Shown: in pieces, positions 7,975 to 14,366 of the stretch
Numbering within the stretch: the stretch's first letter is position 1
Layout: each line of letters opens with the position of its first letter
Source: RXOA01 sp964547105
GTDB lineage: Bacteria > Bipolaricaulota > Bipolaricaulia > UBA7950 > UBA9294
Assembly (NCBI GenBank): GCA_964547105.1
Contig: CAZJLO010000049.1
Location: forward strand, 1 to 14,366
DNA length: 14,366 bases
Direction of reading: 5' to 3'
Position numbers and translations under genes: made by a program
Notes under the pieces: generated by a model
Databases searched by the model: none
What the model saw: the letters and a program-made list of their open reading frames with translations, nothing else
What the model was told of the DNA's origin: nothing

Positions 7975-10900
7975 ATGAAGCGATGCTGTTTGTCTTGCCT
8001 GGTTTTGATGGTCCTGCTGTGCGGTGCAGCGAGCGGGTCGACTGAGGCTGCTGGCGAACAGGCGCTGACACTCGCCGATCTTGAATATCTGGGGAATCCG
8101 TTTTCGGCGAGGTACCCGGATGGATCTGGATGGGAGCACGCTCGCGCCGTTTGGGACATGCATCGATTCACTGATCGCATCTTTCTCGCTCACGGTAGCG
8201 TTGCGTCGAACGCGGGGCCGATTGATATCTGGGTCTACTCACCAGAGACAAACTCATTCACCCAGGATTTTCGCGTTGATGATGAGATGTTCTGGGCGTT
8301 CCTTGAGGCAAACGGGAAACTCTACATAGCGGGAACCGATGCGACGGAAGAGTGGGACTTGGGGAACGTCTATGTTTATGACGGGCAATGGGTCAAGCGA
8401 CGGACAATCCCCAATGCGATCCACGTCGACGCCATAGCCTTTCACGACGCGCGGCTCTTTGCAGCTGTATCTCTCGCCCTTTGTGATGAGCTAGGGGACC
8501 TGTTCTATGAGGGAGAAGTCTTCTCCAGTGGCGATGACGGCCTCACGTGGAGGCCTGAGCTGAATCGGGAGAGAACTTGGATCAGCAGCCTCTTTGTGTG
8601 GGACGAGAGGCTGTTCGCCTGTGAACAACAGGGCCACAGGCTGTACGAGTACTCGGACGGCCAGTTCGATCTTCTGCCCGGCGTATCGCTCTTTCCCAAC
8701 ATGGACGTGAACAGCCAGGGCGTTGGGTATCATGTGGATCGAAGCGCAATCATCAATGGCAAGCTCGTATACTCCGGGAGGGTATGGACAACCGCTGACT
8801 TTCCCCGTTCTTCGCTCTATGTGGCAACTGATGTGTCTTTGGGAAACTGCGCGCAGATCCTCTTGACATCGAACGGGGAGACTGTCGCTGACATAGTGTC
8901 TGCCAATGGAACCTGTTGGGTTGCAACAAACGAGTTACACGAAGATGCCGTTTCAGCGACAGCCCGCTTCTACGTGTCGGAGGATCTGGAGGCGTGGGAT
9001 TGCCTGGCGCAGTTTGAGACTCCAACTCTGGTGCAGTCATTCGAGATACTCGGCGGATACCTGTACTTTGGTCTTGGCCCCGGCCACCCCGACGTGTTTT
9101 ATCGAGACACAGGGGTGGGCGCTGGATATGCTTTTGGCGACAATAATCCTCACGCGGGCGAGATTTACCGGTACTACATTGGTGAGGATCTGACAGGAAG
9201 CCTGCCCGCACTAACGCCGCCACCCCCGCTGGAGCCGTATCGCGAGTGGGCGCCTCTCTCTGTTTCGTTCGCGTCGGATTGCCGCGCGGCCTACACGCTG
9301 GGATCGACCCCCGAAGGGATCGAAAAGGTAGGCGACACGCTGTTTGTGATCGATTGGAAGACCGGCTTGTTGTACGGGATCGACCTGGAGGCAGAGCGGT
9401 ACTACGAAGTCGATACGGGGCTACCGTTCGTCAATGACCTCGGGAGCGACGGTGAGATGCTTTGGATGGTCGACGAAGCCGGTACCACGAAGACCTATAA
9501 GATCGCCACCGGCGATCTAAGCAGCGTCTCTCTGTCGGCTGATCTTCGGGGCGAAGTCCACGGCGTGGAGTGTGCTTCCGATGCCCTCTACTTGCTTGTG
9601 TATCAACCAAGTGGGCCCAAACTGTGTCGGCTTCCCGATGGTGGCGCGGCCGAGTGGTTCGACATCATCTCGAACGAAGGAGTGGGCGAACTGCTTGGAT
9701 TGCAGTCGATCAACTCAGAGGCCGGGCTCAGCCTGCTGACGCTCGACTACGCGAACCGCATGCTGCATCAGATGACGCTAGCTGGTGAGAACCTGGTACT
9801 GTCGCCGTACGCCGATGTCCGTGATTACGTCGCACCTGAAACGGGTGATGCGACCATTCGCGGCTTCTTCTTCAGCGAAGGCGAAAGCTATTTTGCCGGC
9901 GCCGAGGAGCCCGGACGGATCTACGTGGATCGAGCAGCGTGCGCATCGAGCACAGTCGGAGAGGTGCTCACGCTCTCCAATGCTGCTATGAGCATCGGAT
10001 TTAACCAGGAGACGGGAGGGATTGCGGCGCTCATTGATCCGGTGACGGGGATCGATCTGCGCTCAGAACGTCGTGCGCCAGCAACGATTCTTCAGCTTGA
10101 GATCGTCGGAGCTGATGGGAATGAGAGAATCTTGTCCAACCTCAATGCTCAGCGTGTCACATTGGCCAGTCCCGACCCTTCTTCTGTCGATGTCGTGCTC
10201 GAGAATCTCGACGGAACGGGGATTACCGCGGTCTGCCACGTGCGGCTCACAGCGGACGAGCCGTCCCTACGATGGACGCTCACGTTGCGGAATGAAGGGG
10301 AATACACGTTGCGTTCCATCTCCTATCCCATCATTTCAGGCATTGGCCAGATTGGGGCCGAAGCGGCCGATGACTGGCTCGTCTACCCTATGGGAGAGGG
10401 TGTACTGATTCCCAACCCTGCAGGGAACCTATCTCAGAGCCAGCCGTGGCGCGATTCGCTCTATCCAGGGGACCTCTCCATGCAATTCATGGCGTTGTAC
10501 GACGGAGATGTTGGCCTCTATCTCATGACGGAAGATGCGAACGGGCATCCCAAGCGGTTTGGCGTCTATTCGACATCGATCGGCGAATTGCGCGCACTGC
10601 AGCTGGGTGTGACGACGCTTGTGTCTGAGGTGGCTTGGCGTGACTACGTCCATCCCTTTGAGACGGTGACCCGGTTCTTCCGCGGCGATTGGTACGAAGC
10701 AGCCCAGGAGTATCGAGCCTGGGCCGAGGAGCAGTCGTGGTGCAGCGTCTCCTTTCGCGAGAAGTCGCTTCCTGCGTGGTACCTCAATGGTCAGCCCGTC
10801 TTCGGCGCGACCAACTGGTTCTGGGATGAAGTCGTTCCGGATACCCAAGTCAATCCGCTGTCCACGTTACCGGGACTTGTCAATGCCTATTCCCAGGCGT

Positions 10901-12120
10901 TGGACACGCCGTTGACGCTCAAGCTCTTCGGATGGGAACAACACGGGATGTGGGACAATCCCTATTCGATGCCTCCGCGAGACGGGATGGCCGCCTTCAC
11001 CGCGATGATCGATGGACTACAGGAGGCCGGTCAGCGATTAGGGATCGTACGCTCCATGATCAAATGGTCATCGACATCGCCCGGATTTGAAACGCAGGGC
11101 ATCGCTGGAGCAGTGGCGGAGGCTGGCGGCAGGACATTCTGTGGTGGTGAGGGCGTCAACTCGCGCTGTCTGATGTGTCCGGCCAATGCATCCTGGCGGC
11201 AGATCATGCAGCAGAATGCGATCGAAACGGCCGAGAGCGGGGTCGACTGGCTGGAGCTCGATGAAGTGCCGCTTGGCGTGTATCCCTTCGGCTGCTTCCA
11301 TGCAGACCACGGTCATCCAGTGGGCTACGGCGTTTGGTGGACGGACTCCCTCTACTCCCTGATCGAGAACAGCTATCGGACGTGCAAGTCGAGCAATCCC
11401 GAGATGCTGATCACCACCGAGGGCCCTTCGGAGTTCTTCATTCCTGTATCCGATGGGTACGTGTCACGTCTGTCGATTGGCGAAGCCGACTTCGCCACTT
11501 GGCTGATCGCCGAGATCCCGGAGATCCAGTTCGTCCCCGCCTTCTCTTTTGTCTACCACGAGTACATACGGGCCTACAGAGGGACCTTCCCTCCGCTGGA
11601 GAGCCCCTTTGTGAGGTACGGCCTCATTGCAGATGCCAGGAGCCTGATGGCCGGGGAAATCCCGTCGTGGAGCACGTGGAATGTGTCTCCAAACGAGGTG
11701 AGTGAATCAAGGCTGAACTCCGCGCGACGCCATGCCGCGGCGTTCACGGCTTGGGCGTCCGCCTTCGTTCGTGACGGAAGAATGCTACGCCCCCTATCGT
11801 TCGAAGTACCTTCTGTGCAGGTGCCGGCGCCCGAGAGTGACACCCTCACAGCTTATCGCTTCGCGTTGCCCGCGGTGCTGCACAGTGCGTGGCAATCCTC
11901 CGACCGACGCATTGGCTATCTCTTCGAGAACATCTCAACAGCCCGTCAATCCTTGGAGCTTGCGATTCCTAGGCCCGAGGCCCACGGTTCCAGTTTCCTA
12001 GTCAGCATTATCCGCGACGGCATCCAAGCGGACGCGGTACAGAGGAGTCTTCCCTGCTGCCTCGAACTCGACCTCGATGCGGGCGAGATCGTGCTGATTG
12101 CTGTGGATGCTGGTTTCTAG
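7975..12120 (+). CDS. Large exported propeller / DUF6259-like glycosidase-fold protein
   Basis: 1381 residues with start ATG after GAGGAGGGG (7964-7972). Residues 1-26 are a signal peptide (MKRCCLSCLVLMVLLCGAASG). Residues about 30-650 show repeated short strands with W/Y-D/G turns (RIFLAHGSV..., KLYIAGTDATEEWD, LYVYDGQWVKR, RLFAAVS, LYFGLGPG), resembling beta-propeller blades. From about 660 (LTLSNAAMSIGFNQETGGIAAL...) a beta-sandwich start is followed by EYRAWAEEQSWC and a TIM-barrel-like part. This half resembles what I recall as DUF6259. Likely active-site neighbourhoods are RCLMCPANASW, WLELDEVPLG (D1096, E1097) and TTEGPSE (E1149). A C-terminal beta domain includes WQSSDRRIGYLFENIS. A secreted glycoside hydrolase-like role is inferred; no substrate can be named. 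It is transcribed separately from the importer, 442 bases away. Confidence 0.85.
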   Translation: MKRCCLSCLVLMVLLCGAASGSTEAAGEQALTLADLEYLGNPFSARYPDGSGWEHARAVWDMHRFTDRIFLAHGSVASNAGPIDIWVYSPETNSFTQDFRVDDEMFWAFLEANGKLYIAGTDATEEWDLGNVYVYDGQWVKRRTIPNAIHVDAIAFHDARLFAAVSLALCDELGDLFYEGEVFSSGDDGLTWRPELNRERTWISSLFVWDERLFACEQQGHRLYEYSDGQFDLLPGVSLFPNMDVNSQGVGYHVDRSAIINGKLVYSGRVWTTADFPRSSLYVATDVSLGNCAQILLTSNGETVADIVSANGTCWVATNELHEDAVSATARFYVSEDLEAWDCLAQFETPTLVQSFEILGGYLYFGLGPGHPDVFYRDTGVGAGYAFGDNNPHAGEIYRYYIGEDLTGSLPALTPPPPLEPYREWAPLSVSFASDCRAAYTLGSTPEGIEKVGDTLFVIDWKTGLLYGIDLEAERYYEVDTGLPFVNDLGSDGEMLWMVDEAGTTKTYKIATGDLSSVSLSADLRGEVHGVECASDALYLLVYQPSGPKLCRLPDGGAAEWFDIISNEGVGELLGLQSINSEAGLSLLTLDYANRMLHQMTLAGENLVLSPYADVRDYVAPETGDATIRGFFFSEGESYFAGAEEPGRIYVDRAACASSTVGEVLTLSNAAMSIGFNQETGGIAALIDPVTGIDLRSERRAPATILQLEIVGADGNERILSNLNAQRVTLASPDPSSVDVVLENLDGTGITAVCHVRLTADEPSLRWTLTLRNEGEYTLRSISYPIISGIGQIGAEAADDWLVYPMGEGVLIPNPAGNLSQSQPWRDSLYPGDLSMQFMALYDGDVGLYLMTEDANGHPKRFGVYSTSIGELRALQLGVTTLVSEVAWRDYVHPFETVTRFFRGDWYEAAQEYRAWAEEQSWCSVSFREKSLPAWYLNGQPVFGATNWFWDEVVPDTQVNPLSTLPGLVNAYSQALDTPLTLKLFGWEQHGMWDNPYSMPPRDGMAAFTAMIDGLQEAGQRLGIVRSMIKWSSTSPGFETQGIAGAVAEAGGRTFCGGEGVNSRCLMCPANASWRQIMQQNAIETAESGVDWLELDEVPLGVYPFGCFHADHGHPVGYGVWWTDSLYSLIENSYRTCKSSNPEMLITTEGPSEFFIPVSDGYVSRLSIGEADFATWLIAEIPEIQFVPAFSFVYHEYIRAYRGTFPPLESPFVRYGLIADARSLMAGEIPSWSTWNVSPNEVSESRLNSARRHAAAFTAWASAFVRDGRMLRPLSFEVPSVQVPAPESDTLTAYRFALPAVLHSAWQSSDRRIGYLFENISTARQSLELAIPRPEAHGSSFLVSIIRDGIQADAVQRSLPCCLELDLDAGEIVLIAVDAGF

Positions 12121-12189
12121 CCATGGCTCATCGTACCGGGTATGACCGGTGCTCTGGATTGCTCACGCGTCTTCCGGTGAGATTCGATG

Positions 12190-12231
12190 CTACCCCCGCT
12201 GTTCGAGTGCCTGACGCTGACAGGCGGGTAG
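12190..12231. terminator. Composite hairpin downstream of the large exoprotein gene
   Basis: CTACCC (12190-12195) pairs with GGGTAG (12226-12231). Stacked inside is GCCTG (12209-12213) with CAGGC (12221-12225), leaving a 13-base bulge on the 5' side. It lies 70 bases past the stop codon. No T-run follows, so termination is a possibility only. Confidence 0.3.
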
Positions 12232-12256
12232 ACCCAGACATTCCTTGTCAGCGGAG

Positions 12257-12283
12257 CCCTGATACAGGGTCCTTCTTGAAGGA
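12257..12283. other. Two abutting small hairpins
   Basis: CCCTG-ATA-CAGGG (12257-12269) is followed without a gap by TCCTTC-TT-GAAGGA (12270-12283). Both have perfect arms. They lie between the large plus-strand gene and the minus-strand gene remnant that converges on it, so they may be 3'-end structures. Confidence 0.35.
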
Positions 12284-12292
12284 GGCCATCCC

Positions 12293-12505
12293 TCACCGTG
12301 CCACGGCCCACAAGTGCGCTTTGCAGCCACCCTTCAGGCTCTGCAGGAATACATCAATCACCGATGACATCAGCCTTTCCCGTTCTTCATGGATTCCTCG
12401 GCCAGACAGCTCAATCCCATATCCCCAGAAAGCGCCCACGCCTTCCATGCCGGATCCCCGCGGCACAGTGTACTCGCCGTTTCCATCGGTCCCGGTACAG
12501 CTCTA
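12293..12505 (-). pseudogene. Possible C-terminal remnant of a minus-strand gene
   Basis: On the minus strand, after a TAG at 12503-12505, about 68 codons run open to a TGA at 12293-12295. The translation is strikingly protein-like: DGNGEYTVPRGSGMEG, then GAFWGYGIELSGRG, then HEERERLMSSVIDVFLQSL. The second and third parts recall ends of secreted enzymes that close with a hydrophobic strand and an R-x-x-LM-x-x-V-[IL] helix; I cannot name a family. The same frame upstream (to about 12736) is open except for two TAG codons at 12503-12505 and 12509-12511, and is less protein-like. No good start or ribosome site is visible. A short genuine gene from GTG 12466 or ATG 12448 is the alternative. Confidence 0.33.
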
Positions 12506-12756
12506 CGACTAGCCGGTTTCAGAGGGAAGGCGAACAGAGACGATCGCGAGACTGGGATCGCGGAGATTGCACCGGCATGAAGCGTGGTGACTGTCTGCGT
12601 CAGCAACCCGCGGTACGTAGTATGGAGCCGTCCCGGAACGATGGAAGGGCAGATCGAGTCCATTGGTGCGGTCACGGCGTCGCGCTGGACTCCTGGGGGG
12701 GTAGCCCAAGTGGTGTAGACTAGGTCTGGTGCACAACTGGACGCTGCACGCGGATC

Positions 12757-12978
12757 ATGGACGAACTGAACCGGAAGCAAGAAGGTCAAGAAGCCAGAGT
12801 TCACGCACTCGCCATGTACTTGTGGCTCCTGTCGCTCTGTGTCGGACTTGCAGTTGGTGCTGGGATTGGCGCGGCGATCGACAGGATCGGTGCAGGCGTG
12901 GGAATCGGAACAGGGATAGGCGTTGTCGTCGGATTCTTCTTCGTCCGGCGGGTCAGGTCGGGCTTGAAGGGCGACTAG
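12757..12978 (+). CDS. Small glycine-rich membrane protein, unknown function
   Basis: 73 residues. A charged N-terminus (MDELNRKQEGQEARVH) is followed by a helix at about residues 18-40 (AMYLWLLSLCVGLAVGAGIGAA). A short DR turn leads to a second helix (GAGVGIGTGIGVVVGFFFV) and a basic tail (RRVRSGLKGD). The GxxxG-rich helices suggest tight helix packing. The charge pattern predicts both ends in the cytoplasm. It superficially resembles AtpZ/AtpI-type small proteins, but I do not assign it to them, as no ATP synthase gene is near. The ribosome site is weak (GCGGATC just before the ATG), which lowers certainty. Confidence 0.65.
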   Translation: MDELNRKQEGQEARVHALAMYLWLLSLCVGLAVGAGIGAAIDRIGAGVGIGTGIGVVVGFFFVRRVRSGLKGD

Positions 12979-13025
12979 TGCCCTTCAGGCTCTCGCCGCA
13001 CTGCGGATCTGAAATGATGAGACAC

Positions 13026-13085
13026 CCATCACCAATTGCCCACGGAGGACCGCGCTCAACATTCAGCCCCCTGGCTCCCAACCGC
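13026..13085 (+). repeat. Dispersed intergenic repeat, copy B
   Basis: CCATCACCA (13026-13034), 23 bases ending in CCGCGCTC, then AACATTCAGCCCCC (13058-13071) and CTCCCAACCGC. It is collinear with copy C, including CCATCACCA, the CGCG near the spacer end and CCAACCGC after the core. It fills most of the gap between two small membrane-protein genes. Confidence 0.6.
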
Positions 13086-13168
13086 TGTCATGATTGCTCC
13101 ACCAACCACCTCTTGGCACGAAATGCCGCCCCCCGGATCCGCGGCGTGCGGAGGCGAGGGTGTCCGAC

Positions 13169-13198
13169 TTGACCGACCTTCTGTGGGATCCGTATTCT
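13169..13198 (+). promoter_or_regulatory. Putative promoter of the 150-residue membrane protein
   Basis: TTGACC (13169-13174, five of six consensus bases), an 18-base spacer, then TATTCT (13193-13198, four of six). It would start transcription near 13205, about 38 bases before the ATG at 13243. Confidence 0.5.
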
Positions 13199-13242
13199 CC
13201 GCTTGCTGGCACGGTCAGCCGGATCTCGAGGGAGGCAAGAGG

Positions 13243-13695
13243 ATGCATGCATTCACGGTTGCTGCACTGGTCCTCGTTCTGATTGCGGTGCCGGTTGCGG
13301 CCGGTCAGTCTGCGTTGTCGTTTGCTGTTGAATTCGCCACGGGGGCGCTGGCTGCCGCAGTCCCGTTCTATGCCGTCTTGTTTCGCACGTCGGAAACGCC
13401 TCGTCCCGTTGAGGCTTCCCGTTTCGCAGAACCAGCGATCGAAGAGATCCTCCTTGGACTCGCCGTGCCCCCGCTTGCGGCCGGGGTAACCGTTGCTTGT
13501 GTGGGGAGGCTGTTCGGTGTAACGGGGAGCCTTTCCGGTTTCGCGTCCATCCTCGGCGCTTCCGTCGGCGAGCTCTTGGCTCTTCGAGCCTGGGAACTGG
13601 ATCTCCCCGAGTGGCTGAAAGTTATGGCTGTTCCGGCGATCACATCGCTGGGGGCGACGCTTGCCTTCAGTCGACACGCGCGATCCTCCCCTTGA
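13243..13695 (+). CDS. Membrane protein of unknown function
   Basis: 150 residues from the ATG at 13243, which has GAGGGAGG at 13228-13235 with seven-base spacing. The open frame extends to 13036, but that part overlaps the repeat and the promoter and has no ribosome site. Hydrophobic segments: about 2-21 (helix or signal peptide, ending VPVAAG), 24-48 (LSFAVEFATGALAAAVPFYAVLF), 68-94 (ILLGLAVPPLAAGVTVACVGRLFG), 95-116 (LSGFASILGASVGELLAL) and a final one (LKVMAVPAITSLGATLAF). The helices are rich in small residues. Family not recognised. Its predicted own promoter suggests it is not simply co-transcribed with the 73-residue gene. Confidence 0.72.
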   Translation: MHAFTVAALVLVLIAVPVAAGQSALSFAVEFATGALAAAVPFYAVLFRTSETPRPVEASRFAEPAIEEILLGLAVPPLAAGVTVACVGRLFGVTGSLSGFASILGASVGELLALRAWELDLPEWLKVMAVPAITSLGATLAFSRHARSSP

Positions 13696-13754
13696 CCTTC
13701 CACAAGGAGGTTGAAGGAAGACGTACGATGTGACCCCCGGCTCTGAACCTGGTT

Positions 13755-13766
13755 CAACCCGGGTTG
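13755..13766. other. 12-base perfect palindrome
   Basis: CAACCCGGGTTG, flanked by further self-complementary pieces (AACC-T-GGTT just before it, AACCGGG just after). Several alternative hairpins are possible about 60 bases after the 150-residue gene ends, so it may act as a 3'-end structure. Confidence 0.35.
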
Positions 13767-13802
13767 CATAACCGGGCCGCGTCAAGTGAAGGTCTGAAAT
13801 GC

Positions 13803-13933
13803 CTCGGATCGCGAAAGCTCAGATCCGAGAAGACTCTCTGCCGAGTCGACCTTGCGGAAGCAAGCCTCTCGTCGCCGCGAGACAGACAAGTAGAGTTCGT
13901 GCATGTGGTGTAACGAGCTGCTGCGCGGGCAGC
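13803..13933. ncRNA. Tandem hairpin cluster, candidate structured RNA or bidirectional 3'-end structure
   Basis: Consecutive perfect stems: CTCGGATC/GATCCGAG (13803-13810, 13822-13829), GACTC/GAGTC (13832-13836, 13843-13847), CTTGC/GCAAG (13851-13855, 13860-13864) with a GGAA tetraloop, TCTCG/CGAGA (13867-13871, 13878-13882), and GCTGC/GCAGC (13917-13921, 13929-13933). A competing AGTTCGT/ACGAGCT stem (13894-13900, 13913-13919) contains one G-T pair. It does not match SRP, RNase P, tmRNA or any riboswitch consensus I know. The strand is undetermined. Confidence 0.35.
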
Positions 13934-14052
13934 GTCTTGAAGAAGAGCGACCATCGCTGCCATCTGGCCGTGAGCCTGCCTGCGAAGAGTCGCGACGGCG
14001 AGTATTGCTTGTCCCCAAGAGATATCTTTCGAATCAGTGGCGCGCGGGGCAG

Positions 14053-14140
14053 CACATCCATCACCACGCAGCTAGGCACAAACGCGCCAACCATTCGGTC
14101 CCCAGGCCCCAACCGCCTACTGCTGAGCGATCCACGCAAA
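14053..14140 (+). repeat. Dispersed intergenic repeat, copy C
   Basis: CCATCACCA (14058-14066), 22 bases, AACCATTCGGTCCCC (14089-14103), then CCCCAACCGC and a tail that still aligns with copy B (GAGCGATCCACGCAAAC here, GATTGCTCCACCAACC there). On the minus strand its end covers the stop codon and last few codons of the 30-residue peptide gene. Confidence 0.6.
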
Positions 14141-14209
14141 CAGCAACGATAGGGTAACGACGAGTGCCGCCGTTCCTAGGACCAAGAGAGTCGCCAGTCG
14201 ATGTCGCAT
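14117..14209 (-). CDS. 30-residue single-helix membrane peptide
   Basis: Minus-strand ATG at 14207-14209, TAG at 14117-14119. The product begins MRHR, continues as one hydrophobic helix (LATLLVLGTAALVVTLSLLF) and ends AWIAQQ. The basic start predicts the N-terminus in the cytoplasm. The ATG lies four bases after the stop of the oxidoreductase gene, so translational coupling is likely and compensates for the weak ribosome site (TAGAGCT). A small subunit or stabiliser of a membrane-bound reductase is an inference from position alone. A chance hydrophobic frame is the alternative. Confidence 0.5.
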   Translation of the reverse strand: MRHRLATLLVLGTAALVVTLSLLFAWIAQQ

Positions 14210-14213
14210 AGCT

Positions 14214-14366
14214 CTAGGCGAGACTAAATCTCTCCGTATGGATGCGCCGAAGGGGAACGCCCATGCCAACCAAAGACTTCTCCACAGCGTCCATCATCGG
14301 GGGAGGTCCGCAGATGAAGATCTCGCAGTCACCTCCTCTGCAACCTGGAGATAGCAGTTCGGCCAG
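14214..14366 (-). CDS. FNR-type NAD(P)H oxidoreductase, C-terminal end only
   Basis: Partial: the last 50 residues, read on the minus strand to TAG at 14214-14216; the rest lies beyond the window. The motif IFICGPPPMMDAVEKSL followed by GMGVPLRRIHTERF is the classic end of the NAD-binding domain in the ferredoxin-NADP-reductase superfamily: a strand, the CGPPPMM loop contacting the nicotinamide, a helix, and a terminal [IV]HxExF. This ending is shared by ferric-reductase-like membrane flavoproteins, ring-hydroxylating reductases and hydrogenase-linked FNR subunits, so the exact member cannot be decided. The following tiny membrane peptide mildly favours a membrane-associated reductase. Two extra cysteines in PGCRGGDCE are not a known motif. 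Confidence 0.85.
   Translation of the reverse strand: MAELLSPGCRGGDCEIFICGPPPMMDAVEKSLVGMGVPLRRIHTERFSLA

Larger units (their letters stand above)
12121..12756. other. Gene-poor region with hairpins and a decayed minus-strand reading frame
   Basis: The long frames on the plus strand (12123-12512, 12298-12723) are rich in R, P and S, lack ribosome sites and look non-coding. The only protein-like stretch is on the minus strand at 12293-12505. Several hairpins follow the large gene: ACCGG/CCGGT (12135-12150), CTACCC/GGGTAG (12190-12231), CCCTG/CAGGG (12257-12269) and TCCTTC/GAAGGA (12270-12283). A seven-G run lies at 12695-12701. Confidence 0.5.
13696..14116. other. Convergent intergenic region with hairpin cluster and repeat copy
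   Basis: It lies between a plus-strand gene end and a minus-strand gene end. The frames in it (for example 13799-14152 plus, 13819-14139 minus) are basic, low in protein character and lack ribosome sites. It contains CCTTG/CAAGG at 13690-13707, the 12-base palindrome at 13755-13766, a run of hairpins at 13803-13933 and repeat copy C. Confidence 0.55.

Noticed and set aside
12123..12723. Long plus-strand frames after the large exoprotein gene
   Set aside because: No ribosome sites, composition rich in R, S and P, and they lie antisense to the more protein-like minus-strand frame.
12694..12765. tRNA-like D-arm string (GGGGGGGTAGCCCAAGTGGT) before the 73-residue gene
   Set aside because: No anticodon arm, T-arm box or matching acceptor strand follows, so it is not a tRNA and is too little to call a remnant.
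12330..12993. 13-base direct repeat CCCTTCAGGCTCT at 12330-12342 and 12981-12993, suggesting attachment sites around the small gene
   Set aside because: Flanks do not align and one 13-base match is about what chance gives in 14 kb; no integrase is present.
13036..13242. N-terminal extension of the 150-residue membrane protein
   Set aside because: The extra 69 codons overlap the repeat and a promoter, while a strong ribosome site precedes the ATG at 13243.
13851..13864. GGAAGCA string resembling the SRP RNA conserved loop
   Set aside because: The surrounding conserved SRP helix and symmetric loop are missing; it is only a GGAA tetraloop on a 5-bp stem.
13799..14152. 117-codon plus-strand frame and the 106-codon minus-strand frame in the same place
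   Set aside because: Neither has a ribosome site or protein character, and both cross the hairpin cluster and repeat copy C.

Overview
The window reads as GC-rich (roughly 60% by eye) bacterial chromosome with strong purine-rich ribosome sites, tightly overlapping operon genes and several secreted or lipid-anchored proteins. I cannot place it taxonomically. The gene style would fit a poorly sampled environmental lineage (for example a candidate phylum such as Bipolaricaulota, or Armatimonadota or Chloroflexota), but that is a guess. I see no CRISPR array, integrase, transposase, tRNA or rRNA.

Layout. (1) 24-1361 (+): an exported protein built from four diverged beta-rich repeats. (2) 1391-1452: two back-to-back stem-loops in the gap before an operon. 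(3) 1473-7532 (+): a complete five-gene Dpp/Opp-type ABC importer in the order lipoprotein binding protein, permease B, permease C, ATPase D, ATPase F. Its last three junctions overlap by 4, 8 and 4 bases, so it is almost certainly one operon. (4) 7533-7974: a 442-base intergenic region with nested palindromes, one copy of a dispersed repeat, and a perfect TATAAT box just upstream of the next gene. (5) 7975-12120 (+): a giant exported protein of 1381 residues, an N-terminal propeller-like half joined to a C-terminal glycosidase-like TIM-barrel half that I associate with the DUF6259 group. (6) 12121-12756: no intact gene, but several hairpins and what looks like the decayed end of a minus-strand gene. 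(7) 12757-12978 and 13243-13695 (+): two small unknown membrane proteins separated by a second copy of the repeat. (8) 13696-14116: a convergent gap with an unusual run of small hairpins and a third repeat copy. (9) 14117-14366 (-): a 30-residue single-helix peptide and, just upstream of it, the C-terminal end of an FNR-type NAD(P)H-dependent oxidoreductase that runs off the window.

How it may work together. The importer takes up small oligomers. The Dpp/Opp family serves peptides in many bacteria but oligosaccharides in some (for example Thermotogae). The large glycosidase-like exoprotein next door makes a saccharide substrate conceivable, but it has its own promoter and the link is only positional. 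The most unusual material is the three-copy intergenic repeat, the hairpin cluster at 13803-13933, the four-repeat exported protein, the propeller/DUF6259 fusion, and the tiny transmembrane peptide placed four bases after the reductase gene.
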